From positions 186,001-250,000 of the forward strand of contig JAKCCV010000001.1 of NCBI GenBank assembly GCA_021838785.1: DNA of 64,000 nucleotides. The letters are read 5' to 3'. Under the pieces are notes generated by a model. It was not told the DNA's origin, ran no database searches, and worked only from the letters and a program-made list of their open reading frames with translations. The translations under genes were made by a program, and so were the position numbers. Positions 40,841 to 49,668 of this stretch are shown one piece after another. Within the stretch, counting starts at the first letter, position 1. Each line of letters opens with the position of its first letter. The DNA is from Acidobacteriota bacterium. GTDB taxonomy: Bacteria; Acidobacteriota; Terriglobia; UBA7540.

Positions 40841-41803
40841 TCACGACCCCTTCGGCTCCGGCTCGCCGCGATGTTCGGCAGGGGTGCCCACCTGAGCCAT
40901 GAAAAAGTCTTCGAGTGACATCCCTACGGGATTCAGGGAGATGAGTTTGGCACGGAGGCGAAGAACAACCTCCAGGCATCTTTCCACGTCGGATTCCCTT
41001 GGAAGGGTCACTCGCACTCGAGCGCCCGTTCGAACAGTGGAGGAGCAAAAAGGGGCCAGCGCATGGAGCACTTCATCCGTCGGGTTTTCCAGCACCATTT
41101 CGATGGCCGAGGCCCGCGACTGCAACAGGGTTCGCAGTTCGCCGCAGCCGTGCAACCGTCCTCGGTGCAGGACGGCCACTCGATCGCACAGGGCCTCCGC
41201 ATCGGGCAAAATATGCGTGGAAAAGAACACCGTCTTTCCTTGCGCTTTCAACTGTAGAATCAGATTTCTCACGTCCCGACGGCCCAACGCATCGAGGCCC
41301 GACATCGGTTCATCAAGAAAGACCAGTTGAGGATCGTTGACAAGGGCCTGTGCAATCCCCACCCGCTGAATCATCCCTTTGGAAAACTTACGCAGAGCCA
41401 CGCCGCGAAAATCTGTCAGACCCACCTGCTCGAGTAACGCTTCCACGCGGCGGCGCAGGGGCGGGCCCTGCAGCCCGCAGAGTTGTCCGAAGTAGCGTAA
41501 CAATTCTTCGGCGGTCAGGTGGTCATAAAAATAGGGATTTTCGGGCAGATAGCCGATTTGCCGGTGGAGTCGAAGATCGTGCAGATCGTAGCCCAGCAGG
41601 CGGGCCCTTCCCGCCGTGGGGAAAACCAGTCGCAACAGGATTTTGAGCGTCGAGGTCTTTCCTGCACCGTTTGGGCCGAGCAAGCCGAATACTTCCCCGG
41701 CTTCCACTTGGAGGCTCACGTGGTCCAGGGCGCGTCGCGGCCGCTTTCGCCAGAAACCCACAGAATAATCTTTGGTCAGGTCGGTAATTTCGACGGCTAG
41801 CAT
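40841..41803 (-). CDS. ABC transporter ATP-binding protein
   Basis: From ATG 41803 the 320-residue product begins MLAVEITDLTKDYSVGFWRK. It has Walker A (GLLGPNGAGKTSTLKILLRL), the Q-loop (LPENPYFYDHLTAEELLRYF), the signature RKFSKGMIQRVGIAQALVND, Walker B (QLVFLDEPMSGLDALGRRDV) and the H-loop (FFSTHILPDAEALCDRVAVL). A C-terminal domain of about 90 residues follows, typical of ABC-2 exporter ATPases. It sits directly upstream of the permease and is cotranscribed with it. Confidence 0.92.
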   Translation of the reverse strand: MLAVEITDLTKDYSVGFWRKRPRRALDHVSLQVEAGEVFGLLGPNGAGKTSTLKILLRLVFPTAGRARLLGYDLHDLRLHRQIGYLPENPYFYDHLTAEELLRYFGQLCGLQGPPLRRRVEALLEQVGLTDFRGVALRKFSKGMIQRVGIAQALVNDPQLVFLDEPMSGLDALGRRDVRNLILQLKAQGKTVFFSTHILPDAEALCDRVAVLHRGRLHGCGELRTLLQSRASAIEMVLENPTDEVLHALAPFCSSTVRTGARVRVTLPRESDVERCLEVVLRLRAKLISLNPVGMSLEDFFMAQVGTPAEHRGEPEPKGS

Positions 41804-41847
41804 CGTTGACGAATTTCCCAAACCTCATCACGGGAAAACGTTGGGTT

Positions 41848-41874
41848 CGCTTCCTACGCTTCCTACGCTTCCTA
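41848..41874. repeat. Three tandem 9-bp repeats
   Basis: CGCTTCCTA is repeated three times without interruption, 45-70 bases upstream of the ABC ATPase start and just past the end of the TMTC-like gene at 41908. It is followed by an A/T-rich stretch (ATATAAATCAA), so it could lie in a promoter region, but no function is evident. Confidence 0.6.
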
Positions 41875-41907
41875 ATATAAATCAAGTTGCCGCGAAACGG
41901 GGGCGCT

Positions 41908-43746
41908 TCAGCCCGCTGGCTTTTGCTGGACGTGCTCGAGTTGGCGGATTTGTTCGATCGCCGCCTTTTCGTGCGGGTGGTACTTATGCTCCAATTCGAA
42001 CTGCTGCAAAGCACCCTGCAGGTTGCCGTGTTGCTTTAGTAAAAGCCCAAGGGCCAGATGATAGGCGAGTCCGCCGGGGTCAAGCTGAATGGCACGCCGG
42101 ATGGAGGCCTCGGCCATATCGTCATGGCCGCGCTTGAGGGCGGTCAACCCCAAAAAGAAGAAAGCCGACGGGAAAGTGTCCTTGATGGCCACCGCGCGGC
42201 GCAAATACTTGTCGGCTCCGGTCAGGTTCCCCAGGCGATAGTCAGTGTAGCCGAGGTTGTAATTCGCCGGCCAGTAGCCGGGGTCGCGCTTCAGCACAGC
42301 ATGGTAGAGCGCCAAAGCCGCGCCGAATTGATTCAGCCCGCCGTAAACATCGGCCAGATTCGTTACCGCGGCGTTGTTGCTTGGCACAACTTCGGCGCCC
42401 CGCGTAAAAAAAAGGAAATTGTTGGCCCAATAGATGTCCTGCGCAGTGGTCAAAGTGCCTAGCACCGCGGCCAGCAGAAGAAATGCAACGCATTGGAAAG
42501 CGGGCTCGCCAAAAGCACGAAGGGGTAAGCGGCTCAAAGGTCGGAGCGCCAAGCCCACCAGTATGCCAAAACCAATCATCGGGAGATAAAGATATCGGTC
42601 ATGGGCGATTTCCCCCCGCGCCAGCAGCGAAAGATCGGCTAGCGGCATCAGCGGCACCACCAGCCAGGCGCAGGCGAACGCTTGCACGCGCGCGAGCTCA
42701 GGAGAGCTTCGGGCCAACTGATGGTGCCACACGCCGAGGCTAATGGCCACGGCGATCACCACGGCCAGAGGAACGAAAAAGTTCGGAGAACTGGCTTGCG
42801 TGACATACGGCAGGTGAACAAACGCGCAAAGGCCCAGCGGCCACACCAAGTGTTTGATGTAAAAGAAGAGCAGAGAAGGCCAGGTGAAAACAATGGTCGA
42901 AACGGGCATCAGGGTGACCGGATGCGCGAACCCCCCAAGCACGCGATAGCGAATGCCGACATACGCCAGGGTCACCAAAGCGTAAGGCAGCAGCCGGAGG
43001 ATATTCCTTCCGAATCGCCGGGCCCATCGCCGGATCCGCGGTTCGATGGTTCGATCATCAGCCCAAATCCAGTCATAGACAAAGATCAGGACAGGCAAGA
43101 TGATTCCTGTCTCCTTGCTCAAAAGCGCCAGAGCGTAGAAAACCACTGAAGCCACCAGATATCGGCGGCGTCGGTTCTGGCGCCAATTGATATAAAACAT
43201 CAAGGAAGGGATCAACCATAGGGCCAACAAGGGATCCGTTACCCCCGATACCCATGCCACAGACTCGGTATGCGCGGGATGAAGGCCGAAAACGAGAGCC
43301 GCTATGAGAGCCATCCAGCGGTCCTGAGCGACCCTTCGCACCAACCAGTAAACCATCAGCGTGACAGCCATCTGCACCAAAACCGTGGTCAAATGCCAGC
43401 CCATCGGGTTTAATCCAAAGGCCGTGTGGTTCAAGAGAAACCAAAATAGGAAAATCGGACGATAGTAATTGGCGGGCAAGGGAGGACTGACAAAGATCCA
43501 AACCTGCTTCGTGAAGAGAATCCGGAGATATCGCCATGAATGCACGTAGCGGTTCTGCAAGACCTGGCCGCTGTCGTCGAAAACAAAGTGGAACCACAGC
43601 GTTCCCAGATAGGTCGCCAAGGTCAGCAGGAGCACCAGCCCCACGGGAATCCAAGTCGGAAGCGGCGGTTTTGGCGGAGGAGATGAAGGTTTGATCTCCG
43701 CTGGGGCAGGTTCAAGAGCTTTAAGCGATGTGGAGATCGGCTCCAA
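41908..43746 (-). CDS. TMTC-like membrane protein with TPRs (paralogue 2)
   Basis: The 612-residue protein has the same layout as the protein at 36964-38955. The N-terminal loop is HFVFDDSGQVLQNRYVHSWR, followed by YYRPIFLFWFLLNHTAF and the signature VFGLHPAHTESVAWVSGVTD. LLSKETGIILPVLIFVYDWI then precedes several further membrane helices. TPRs occupy about 435-600 (NLADVYGGLNQFGAALALYH, NLGYTDYRLGNLTGADKYLR). The acidic FDD motif of GT-C enzymes is intact. It is a putative dolichol-type lipid-phosphate-sugar glycosyltransferase; acceptor and sugar are unknown. It is the first gene past the pilR gene, separated by only 11 bp. Confidence 0.8.
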   Translation of the reverse strand: MEPISTSLKALEPAPAEIKPSSPPPKPPLPTWIPVGLVLLLTLATYLGTLWFHFVFDDSGQVLQNRYVHSWRYLRILFTKQVWIFVSPPLPANYYRPIFLFWFLLNHTAFGLNPMGWHLTTVLVQMAVTLMVYWLVRRVAQDRWMALIAALVFGLHPAHTESVAWVSGVTDPLLALWLIPSLMFYINWRQNRRRRYLVASVVFYALALLSKETGIILPVLIFVYDWIWADDRTIEPRIRRWARRFGRNILRLLPYALVTLAYVGIRYRVLGGFAHPVTLMPVSTIVFTWPSLLFFYIKHLVWPLGLCAFVHLPYVTQASSPNFFVPLAVVIAVAISLGVWHHQLARSSPELARVQAFACAWLVVPLMPLADLSLLARGEIAHDRYLYLPMIGFGILVGLALRPLSRLPLRAFGEPAFQCVAFLLLAAVLGTLTTAQDIYWANNFLFFTRGAEVVPSNNAAVTNLADVYGGLNQFGAALALYHAVLKRDPGYWPANYNLGYTDYRLGNLTGADKYLRRAVAIKDTFPSAFFFLGLTALKRGHDDMAEASIRRAIQLDPGGLAYHLALGLLLKQHGNLQGALQQFELEHKYHPHEKAAIEQIRQLEHVQQKPAG

Positions 43747-43757
43747 AAACTCTCTCC

Positions 43758-45128
43758 CTAAATTCCGTGTTTTTTGGCGTAATGCCGGAAAGATCGGTAG
43801 GACATGTGCAGAAGCTCAGCCGCGTGAAGCCGCACGCCGTTGGTCAACCGGAGGGCTTCCGTCAAATAGTGTTTCTCCACGCGGTTCAAAAGAGACTCGA
43901 AATCGAGGCCCTCTTTGGGAATTTGCATATCCCGCAACTCATGCGCCGTAAATCCCCGCACCGCTTCCGGTAGTTGCTTTAAGCCGATGGCGCCGTCCCG
44001 TTCGCCACTGACCGCCACCGCGTGCTCGATGGCATTTTCGAGCTCCCGCACGTTGCCGGGCCAATGGTAATCCTTCAGCCGAGCGAGCGCCTCGGAGTCA
44101 AACTCCCGAATCGGCTTGCCCATTTGGAGCGTAAATTTCTTCAAGAAATGGTGGGCCAGTGGCTCGATGTCCTCCTGCCGTTCTCTCAGCGGGGGAACGT
44201 GGATAGGAATCACGCTGATGCGGTAGTAAAAATCCTCTCGAAACTGCCCGTTCGCCACCATGCTCTTCAGATCGCGGTTGGTTGACGCAATCAGCCGCAC
44301 ATCCACGGGAACGTCCTGCGTTCCTCCGAGGGGCCGAATGACTCTTTCCTGAAGCACGCGAAGCAGTTTCACTTGCATGGTGGGACTGGTTTCTCCGATT
44401 TCGTCCAGGAAGAGCGTTCCGCCGTTGGCCGATTCAATGATTCCCTTCTTGTTGGTGTCCGCGCCCGTGAAGGCTCCCTTCAAATATCCAAAAAGCTCGC
44501 TTTCCAGCAACGTTTCCGGAAAGGCCCCGCAGTTAATGGACACAAAGGCCTTTTCGCGGCGGAGGCTGGATTCGTGAATGGCTCGCGCCACCAATTCCTT
44601 GCCCGTTCCACTCTCGCCGGTAATCAACACCGTGCTGGTGGTCGGTCCGACGGTGCGGACCATTTCGAGAATGGCAGCGATTTTCTGACTGTGGCCGACA
44701 ATGTTCTCGTGCGCGAACACTCGAAGCAGTTCGCGCCGAAGCCGGGTATTTTCTTCCCGAAGCGCGAGATCTTCCAGGGCCCGCTTCACCACCAACGTCA
44801 GTTCTTCCACCAGTTTATCGGTTTTGATGACGTAGCGGTAGGCACCCAGATTCAATGCCTGGATGGCGGTCGGCATGGTGGGCACTGCGGTAATCAGAAT
44901 GAAAGCCGCAGGGTTCCGTGTAGCCCGCGCGTACTCGAGCAATTCAATGCCTGTCAGGTCAGGCATCCGAATGTCTGAAATAATGACGTCGTAAACTTGG
45001 GATTCGATCTTCTTTTTGGCCGTGTGGCCGCTCGAGGTGGTCTCCACTAAATGGCCCGCCTTGCGAAAGGCAATTTCCATGAGTTGGCAAATGGATCTTT
45101 CGTCGTCAACAATGAGCAGTCGTGCCAT
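43758..45128 (-). CDS. pilR: Sigma54-dependent response regulator, PilR-like
   Basis: From ATG 45128 (MARLLIVDDERSICQLMEIA) the 456-residue product has three domains. A receiver occupies 1-120 (Asp in DVIISDIRMPDL; Lys in the usual switch region). An AAA+ sigma54-interaction domain follows with GESGTGKE (about 165), the GAFTGA loop (YLKGAFTGADTNKKGIIESA), Walker B (GTLFLDEIG) and the R-finger region. A Fis-type HTH ends the protein (HAAELLHMSYRSFRHYAKKH). It is preceded by the pilS kinase gene and lies in the pil cluster; in this family it activates pilin transcription from sigma54 promoters. No pilA is present here. Confidence 0.88.
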   Translation of the reverse strand: MARLLIVDDERSICQLMEIAFRKAGHLVETTSSGHTAKKKIESQVYDVIISDIRMPDLTGIELLEYARATRNPAAFILITAVPTMPTAIQALNLGAYRYVIKTDKLVEELTLVVKRALEDLALREENTRLRRELLRVFAHENIVGHSQKIAAILEMVRTVGPTTSTVLITGESGTGKELVARAIHESSLRREKAFVSINCGAFPETLLESELFGYLKGAFTGADTNKKGIIESANGGTLFLDEIGETSPTMQVKLLRVLQERVIRPLGGTQDVPVDVRLIASTNRDLKSMVANGQFREDFYYRISVIPIHVPPLRERQEDIEPLAHHFLKKFTLQMGKPIREFDSEALARLKDYHWPGNVRELENAIEHAVAVSGERDGAIGLKQLPEAVRGFTAHELRDMQIPKEGLDFESLLNRVEKHYLTEALRLTNGVRLHAAELLHMSYRSFRHYAKKHGI

Positions 45129-45175
45129 AGCTTGGGCAGTTCCTGGCCGGGAAAAGTTGCGCGGCAAGCCCTGAC

Positions 45176-46885
45176 TCAAACCGAGGAAGCTTGTAGCCTT
45201 CCTATCTCCTCCGCCGCGGGAGTTTTGGGAAGGGTCATCACAAAGGAAGTCCCCTGATTCGGGGCGGATTGAACATGAATCTTCCCTCCGTGCCCTCGGA
45301 CAATCTGGTAAACAATCGCCAGGCCCAGTCCCGTGCCATTCCGAAAACCCGGCTGAAACGGTTCAAACAACTTCTCTAGCTGAGAGGGCGTGAAGCCGAT
45401 GCCGGTGTCGGAAACAAGAATCTGCACCTCGCGGTCGTCCAGGTCTTTAACCTCAACGGCAAGCGTGCCCTGCTCTCCCATTGCCTTCACCGCGTTGTCA
45501 CAGATATTCCAGAAGACCTGCCGCAGTTTGTCGGGATCGGCCATCATCCGGACCGGATGGTCGGGAAAACGCTTTTCCACCCTGAAATGTTCATGGAAGC
45601 AAGGATTGTGGCTTAGGAGGAGCACGGTTTCCTCCAAAAGCGCCACCACATTCACCTCCCGAAACTCGAACCGTTGCTCGCGGGAATAGAGAAGAAAATC
45701 AGAAACCAGCTTATTTAGACGCTCGGACTCCTGGCTCACGATTCCGATGAGTTTTTGTTGATCTTCATCCGTTTCGGCCAACGATTGCAGGACCTTGGCT
45801 GAACCCGCGATCGAAGCCAGGGGGTTCCGAATCTCATGAGCAATCCCAGCCGCCAGACGCCCTAACGTCGCCATGCGGTCCTTCAAGCGGTACTCCGCTT
45901 CCAGCTTCTTCTCCAAGGTTAGGTCTTGCACAGCATAAACGCAGCCGACAGCTCCAATCTCAGGAATGGTCAGCGGCGACGCCGACAAGCCGAATATTCG
46001 TCTCTCACCCTGGGGATTCCGATAATGAATCTCCGTTCTTGCGTATTCTGGGGCCGGGCGCTCGGCAAAGGGGTCCGGCAGGTCCACATCGGGGAAAATG
46101 GCTCGCATCGGCCGGCCAATCACTGCCAGCCGCGAGCAACCCAGAATCGCGGCCCCGGCGGGGTTGAGTTCGGTGACGGTTCCCTCCAGGTCCGTGGTGA
46201 TGAGCCCATCTCTCATGCTGCGAATGATGTTTTCATTGATCGCTTGGAGGCTGGCCACCTGACCGCTCTTGTCCCGCAATTCCGCTCCCGTCTTGCGCAG
46301 ATTCTCCGCAAGGAAGCTCGAGAGGTAAGCGACGGCAAAAAAACCGAAAAGGCTGACGCCGATTTTGACTTGGAGGGTTCCGAGGTCCACGGGCGTCAGA
46401 GAGGTGGTCGCGAAAACATTCAGGAAGGAGTGCCGCGACACAAAATGGGAATATAAACTCGGCAGATAAGCCAGCTCGAGCAGCGACCCCATTAAGATAA
46501 AACTCACACCCGCCACAAGAAACGCTTGCGAGCGCGGAAGAAGGATGCTGGCGAGGATGATAGCGACCAAATAAAGCGAGAAATAATTACTGTCGAGGTC
46601 GCCCGTGACATGCACAATGGCCGTGATGATGACGAGGTCGGCATAAATTTGTAGGTGCGCCTGCAACAAGTAGTCTTGGCTAATCTGGTTATAGATCAAG
46701 AAAAAAAGGTTCAGGATGTACCAGAGAATGACCGCCATTCCAAGATACACAATCGAATGAGGGTCGCTGGAGGTCGGAGCCACTTGCTGGATCGCATAGT
46801 CAATGGCGAAGACAAAACTGATGATCACGAAGCGAATCCGGATCACCCAGGGGAGCCAAGTTTTCAAATCACTCGAGAGATCCAC
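45176..46885 (-). CDS. pilS: Sensor histidine kinase, PilS-like
   Basis: The 569-residue membrane protein has six N-terminal helices, among them IRFVIISFVFAIDYAIQQ, YLGMAVILWYILNLFFLIYN and LYLVAIILASILLP. A PAS domain (DGLITTDLEGTVTELNPAGA) and a HisKA domain with the phosphoacceptor in IAHEIRNPLASIAGSAKVLQ (His about residue 349) follow. The HATPase domain has NICDNAVKAMGEQG, SDTGIGFTPSQLEKLFEPF and GTGLGLAIVYQIVRG. It lies 47 bp upstream of pilR, so the two form a two-component pair for pilus gene control. Confidence 0.9.
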   Translation of the reverse strand: MDLSSDLKTWLPWVIRIRFVIISFVFAIDYAIQQVAPTSSDPHSIVYLGMAVILWYILNLFFLIYNQISQDYLLQAHLQIYADLVIITAIVHVTGDLDSNYFSLYLVAIILASILLPRSQAFLVAGVSFILMGSLLELAYLPSLYSHFVSRHSFLNVFATTSLTPVDLGTLQVKIGVSLFGFFAVAYLSSFLAENLRKTGAELRDKSGQVASLQAINENIIRSMRDGLITTDLEGTVTELNPAGAAILGCSRLAVIGRPMRAIFPDVDLPDPFAERPAPEYARTEIHYRNPQGERRIFGLSASPLTIPEIGAVGCVYAVQDLTLEKKLEAEYRLKDRMATLGRLAAGIAHEIRNPLASIAGSAKVLQSLAETDEDQQKLIGIVSQESERLNKLVSDFLLYSREQRFEFREVNVVALLEETVLLLSHNPCFHEHFRVEKRFPDHPVRMMADPDKLRQVFWNICDNAVKAMGEQGTLAVEVKDLDDREVQILVSDTGIGFTPSQLEKLFEPFQPGFRNGTGLGLAIVYQIVRGHGGKIHVQSAPNQGTSFVMTLPKTPAAEEIGRLQASSV

Positions 46886-47053
46886 TCTTCCGATCTCCTC
46901 ACCGCGCGAGTATCAGCTCTAGCCCACACTCGCACCGGCTGTCAGCGCTCTTGAACCCTAAACGGTTACGCGGCGATTGCTCACACCCCCGCTGCAGCCG
47001 CGAGCTCTCGGCTGCCACATGCCCCCTCGCACCATCTTAGCGAAAAACAAAAC

Positions 47054-47092
47054 GGGTTCCCCCTCGGTGTCGTTGGCCCTTGGAGGGAACCC
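47054..47092 (-). terminator. Possible terminator hairpin after pilC
   Basis: GGGTTCCC (47054-47061) and GGGAACCC (47085-47092) form an 8-bp perfect stem around a 23-base loop, about 80 bp downstream of the pilC stop on the minus strand. No strong U-run follows, so it may be a weak terminator or an unrelated hairpin. Confidence 0.35.
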
Positions 47093-47169
47093 GGTTTGGG
47101 GATGGCGAAGTACGCTGCGAAACCGAGCCGAGTGGACGCCGAGGCCCGGTTCTTCGCAACCGAAACGTT

Positions 47170-48384
47170 TCATCCTTTTGCCAATTGGCCGTAGAGACTG
47201 AACAAGGGCATGTACATTGAAATCACGACGCCGCCGACGACAATGCCCAACAAAAGAATAATCAGCGGTTCCATGGCCGTCAACAAGTCCCCGACGGCAA
47301 CGTCCACTTCATCCTCGTAAAAGTCGGCAACTTTCTGGAGCATGGCATCGAGCGCGCCCGTCTGCTCGCCGACGCCAATCATCTGCACCACCATGTTCGG
47401 GAAGACGCCAGTCTCCCGGAGGGGATCCACTATCGTTCGTCCGGCCTCGATGGCTTTCCGCACTGACAGGATAGCTTTCTCCACCACCGCATTGCCGGCG
47501 GTCCGCGCCGTAATGTCCATCGCTTCCAGCATTGGAACTCCGCTCGTGACCAGCGTCCCCAGGGTTCGAGTGAACCTCGCCACGGCGATTTTCCGCAGCA
47601 AGGGGCCAATTATGACGAGCTTCAGCATCAACGAGTCAATCATCATGCGCCCGTCGGGGGTCCCGTAGTACCATTTCACCCCAAAGCCAAGCAAAATAAG
47701 GACGACGATCGCCGGCAACGCAAAGGTCCCGACGAAACGGCTCAGACCGATCACGATCCGCGTCGGCAGGGGCAACTGAACGCCCATACCGGCGAAAAGC
47801 GTGGCAAAAATCGGCACCACTTTCCACAGCAGCAGCGTGATCACTCCGGCGGCAATGCTCAAAACGGAAACTGGGTAGATCATGGCAGACTTCACAGCAC
47901 GCTTTAACTTGACAGCCTTCTCAATGTAAGCCGCCAGCCGTTGCAAGATGGTGTCCAAAATACCGCCCGTCTCGCCGGCTTCCACCATGTTCGTGTACAA
48001 ACCATCGAAGACTTTGGGGTACTGGCGTAGGGCGTTGGCGAGCGTCGAGCCGCTCTCCACCGAGCTGCGCACCCCCGACAACACTCGGGCGAAAACCTTG
48101 TTCTCCTGCTGCGAGGAAAGGATTTCGAGGCATTGAACCAGAGGGAGACCCGCATCAATCATGACGGAAAACTGACGGGTGAAAATGGCCAAGTCTTTCG
48201 AACCCACTCGGCCTCCGACCTTGGGCTTCGGGATGGCAATTTCTCGCCCCTTTTCAACAATTCGCGTCGGAGTAATCATCTCGCGGCGCAAAAGGGCGTC
48301 CAACGCATCCCGGTTGGCTGCGACTCGCACCCCCGCCACCGGCTGCCCGGTGCGGGACGTTCCACGAAATTCAAATTGCGGCAT
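47170..48384 (-). CDS. pilC: Type IV pilus inner-membrane platform protein
   Basis: The 404-residue protein starts MPQFEFRGTSRTGQPVAGVR and has two repeated T2SSF domains. Each shows the characteristic patterns FTRQFSVMIDAGLPLVQCLE and FTRTLGTLVTSGVPMLEAMD, and each is followed by a membrane helix (IYPVSVLSIAAGVITLLLWK and LIILLLGIVVGGVVISMYM). The platform anchors the PilB/PilT ATPases and moves pilin. It is encoded in the same operon, 90 bp from pilT. Confidence 0.95.
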   Translation of the reverse strand: MPQFEFRGTSRTGQPVAGVRVAANRDALDALLRREMITPTRIVEKGREIAIPKPKVGGRVGSKDLAIFTRQFSVMIDAGLPLVQCLEILSSQQENKVFARVLSGVRSSVESGSTLANALRQYPKVFDGLYTNMVEAGETGGILDTILQRLAAYIEKAVKLKRAVKSAMIYPVSVLSIAAGVITLLLWKVVPIFATLFAGMGVQLPLPTRIVIGLSRFVGTFALPAIVVLILLGFGVKWYYGTPDGRMMIDSLMLKLVIIGPLLRKIAVARFTRTLGTLVTSGVPMLEAMDITARTAGNAVVEKAILSVRKAIEAGRTIVDPLRETGVFPNMVVQMIGVGEQTGALDAMLQKVADFYEDEVDVAVGDLLTAMEPLIILLLGIVVGGVVISMYMPLFSLYGQLAKG

Positions 48385-48474
48385 AACGGACTTACCTCCT
48401 CAATGAATTCCTTGGATCCGGTTACATCTGTTTCCATGGGGGCTCGACCACTGAACTGTGCCCCGCGTGACTTA

Positions 48475-49602
48475 CTATCTCTTGGCCGCTGGCACGTACT
48501 GGCTCACCGGGCGAGTGGAAACCGTCGGACTGCCTCGGCTGATCATATCCTGAAGCTCGTCTGTGTTGCTCGAGCGTGCCAAGGCGGTTTCCAGGCTAAT
48601 CACCTTTTGCTGATATAGAGTAAAAAGCGACTGATTAAAGGTTTGCATCCCGAATTTATCCTGGCCGGTTTGCATCGCCGAATAGATTTGATGAATTTTG
48701 TCCTCCCGAACGAGGTTCCGTATGGCGGAGTTCGGGATGAGGATCTCCATCGCCATGGCTCGCCCGCGGCCGTCGGCCCGCGGCAGCAACGATTGGCACA
48801 TGATCCCCTCAAGAACCAGAGAGAGCTGGGCGCGGATCTGAGATTGTTGATGGGAAGGGAAAACGTCAATAATCCGGTTGATGGTGGAAGAGGCGGAGTT
48901 GGTATGCAAGGTTCCGAAGGTGAGGTGCCCGGTTTCAGCAATCCGCAGAGCGGATTCAATCGTTTCGAGGTCGCGCATCTCACCGATGAGCACGACATCG
49001 GGGTCTTCCCGCAGCGCCGCTCGAAGCGCGTTGGAAAAAGAGTGGGTGTCGGAGTGAACTTCGCGTTGGTTCACCAGGCATTTCTTGTGGGGATGGATAA
49101 ATTCAATCGGATCCTCGATGGTGATCATATGCTCGTAGCGCGTTTGATTGATCAAGTCGAGCATCGTCGCCAGGGTGGTTGATTTTCCGCTTCCGGTCGG
49201 GCCGGTCACCAAAATGAGCCCGCGCGGCTTTTCGCAGAGGCGGCGCAGTATGGGCGGCAAGCCCAATTGCTCAAAGGTTTTGATTTCGAAAGGGATCACC
49301 CGGAACACCCCACCCACTGCTCCGCGCTGGTTGAAGAGGTTGCCGCGAAATCGGGCAATATTCTTGATGCCAAAGGAAAAATCCAGCTCCAGGTTTTCCT
49401 CAAAACGGTGTTTCTGAGCGTCGGTCAGCACGCTATAACAGAGCTGCTTGGTTTCGGCGGGGCCTAGCGACGGCAAGTCTTCGCAGGGTTTTAGCTCCCC
49501 GTGCACGCGGATTCGAGGTGGGGAATTCGTCGTAATGTGGAGGTCCGAACCTCCACTATCCACCATGCGCTTGAGGAGTTCGCTTAAGGACGGGATCGCC
49601 AT
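48475..49602 (-). CDS. pilT: Pilus retraction ATPase
   Basis: The 375-residue protein begins MAIPSLSELLKRMVDSGGSD. It has the Walker A motif GPTGSGKSTTLATMLDLI (about 131), the Asp box (MITIEDPIEFIHPHKKCLVN), Walker B (VVLIGEMRDLETI) and the His box (TGHLTFGTLHTNSASSTINR). The PilT-specific AIRNLVRED motif near the C-terminus separates PilT from PilB. It powers retraction for twitching motility. It is followed downstream by pilC. Confidence 0.96.
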   Translation of the reverse strand: MAIPSLSELLKRMVDSGGSDLHITTNSPPRIRVHGELKPCEDLPSLGPAETKQLCYSVLTDAQKHRFEENLELDFSFGIKNIARFRGNLFNQRGAVGGVFRVIPFEIKTFEQLGLPPILRRLCEKPRGLILVTGPTGSGKSTTLATMLDLINQTRYEHMITIEDPIEFIHPHKKCLVNQREVHSDTHSFSNALRAALREDPDVVLIGEMRDLETIESALRIAETGHLTFGTLHTNSASSTINRIIDVFPSHQQSQIRAQLSLVLEGIMCQSLLPRADGRGRAMAMEILIPNSAIRNLVREDKIHQIYSAMQTGQDKFGMQTFNQSLFTLYQQKVISLETALARSSNTDELQDMISRGSPTVSTRPVSQYVPAAKR

Positions 49603-49668
49603 GTTCCCTTACCTCCGATTTGCAGGTTCCCGGTTTGTGCTCCGGCGTCAGCCCGCCTTCACGGGCGG

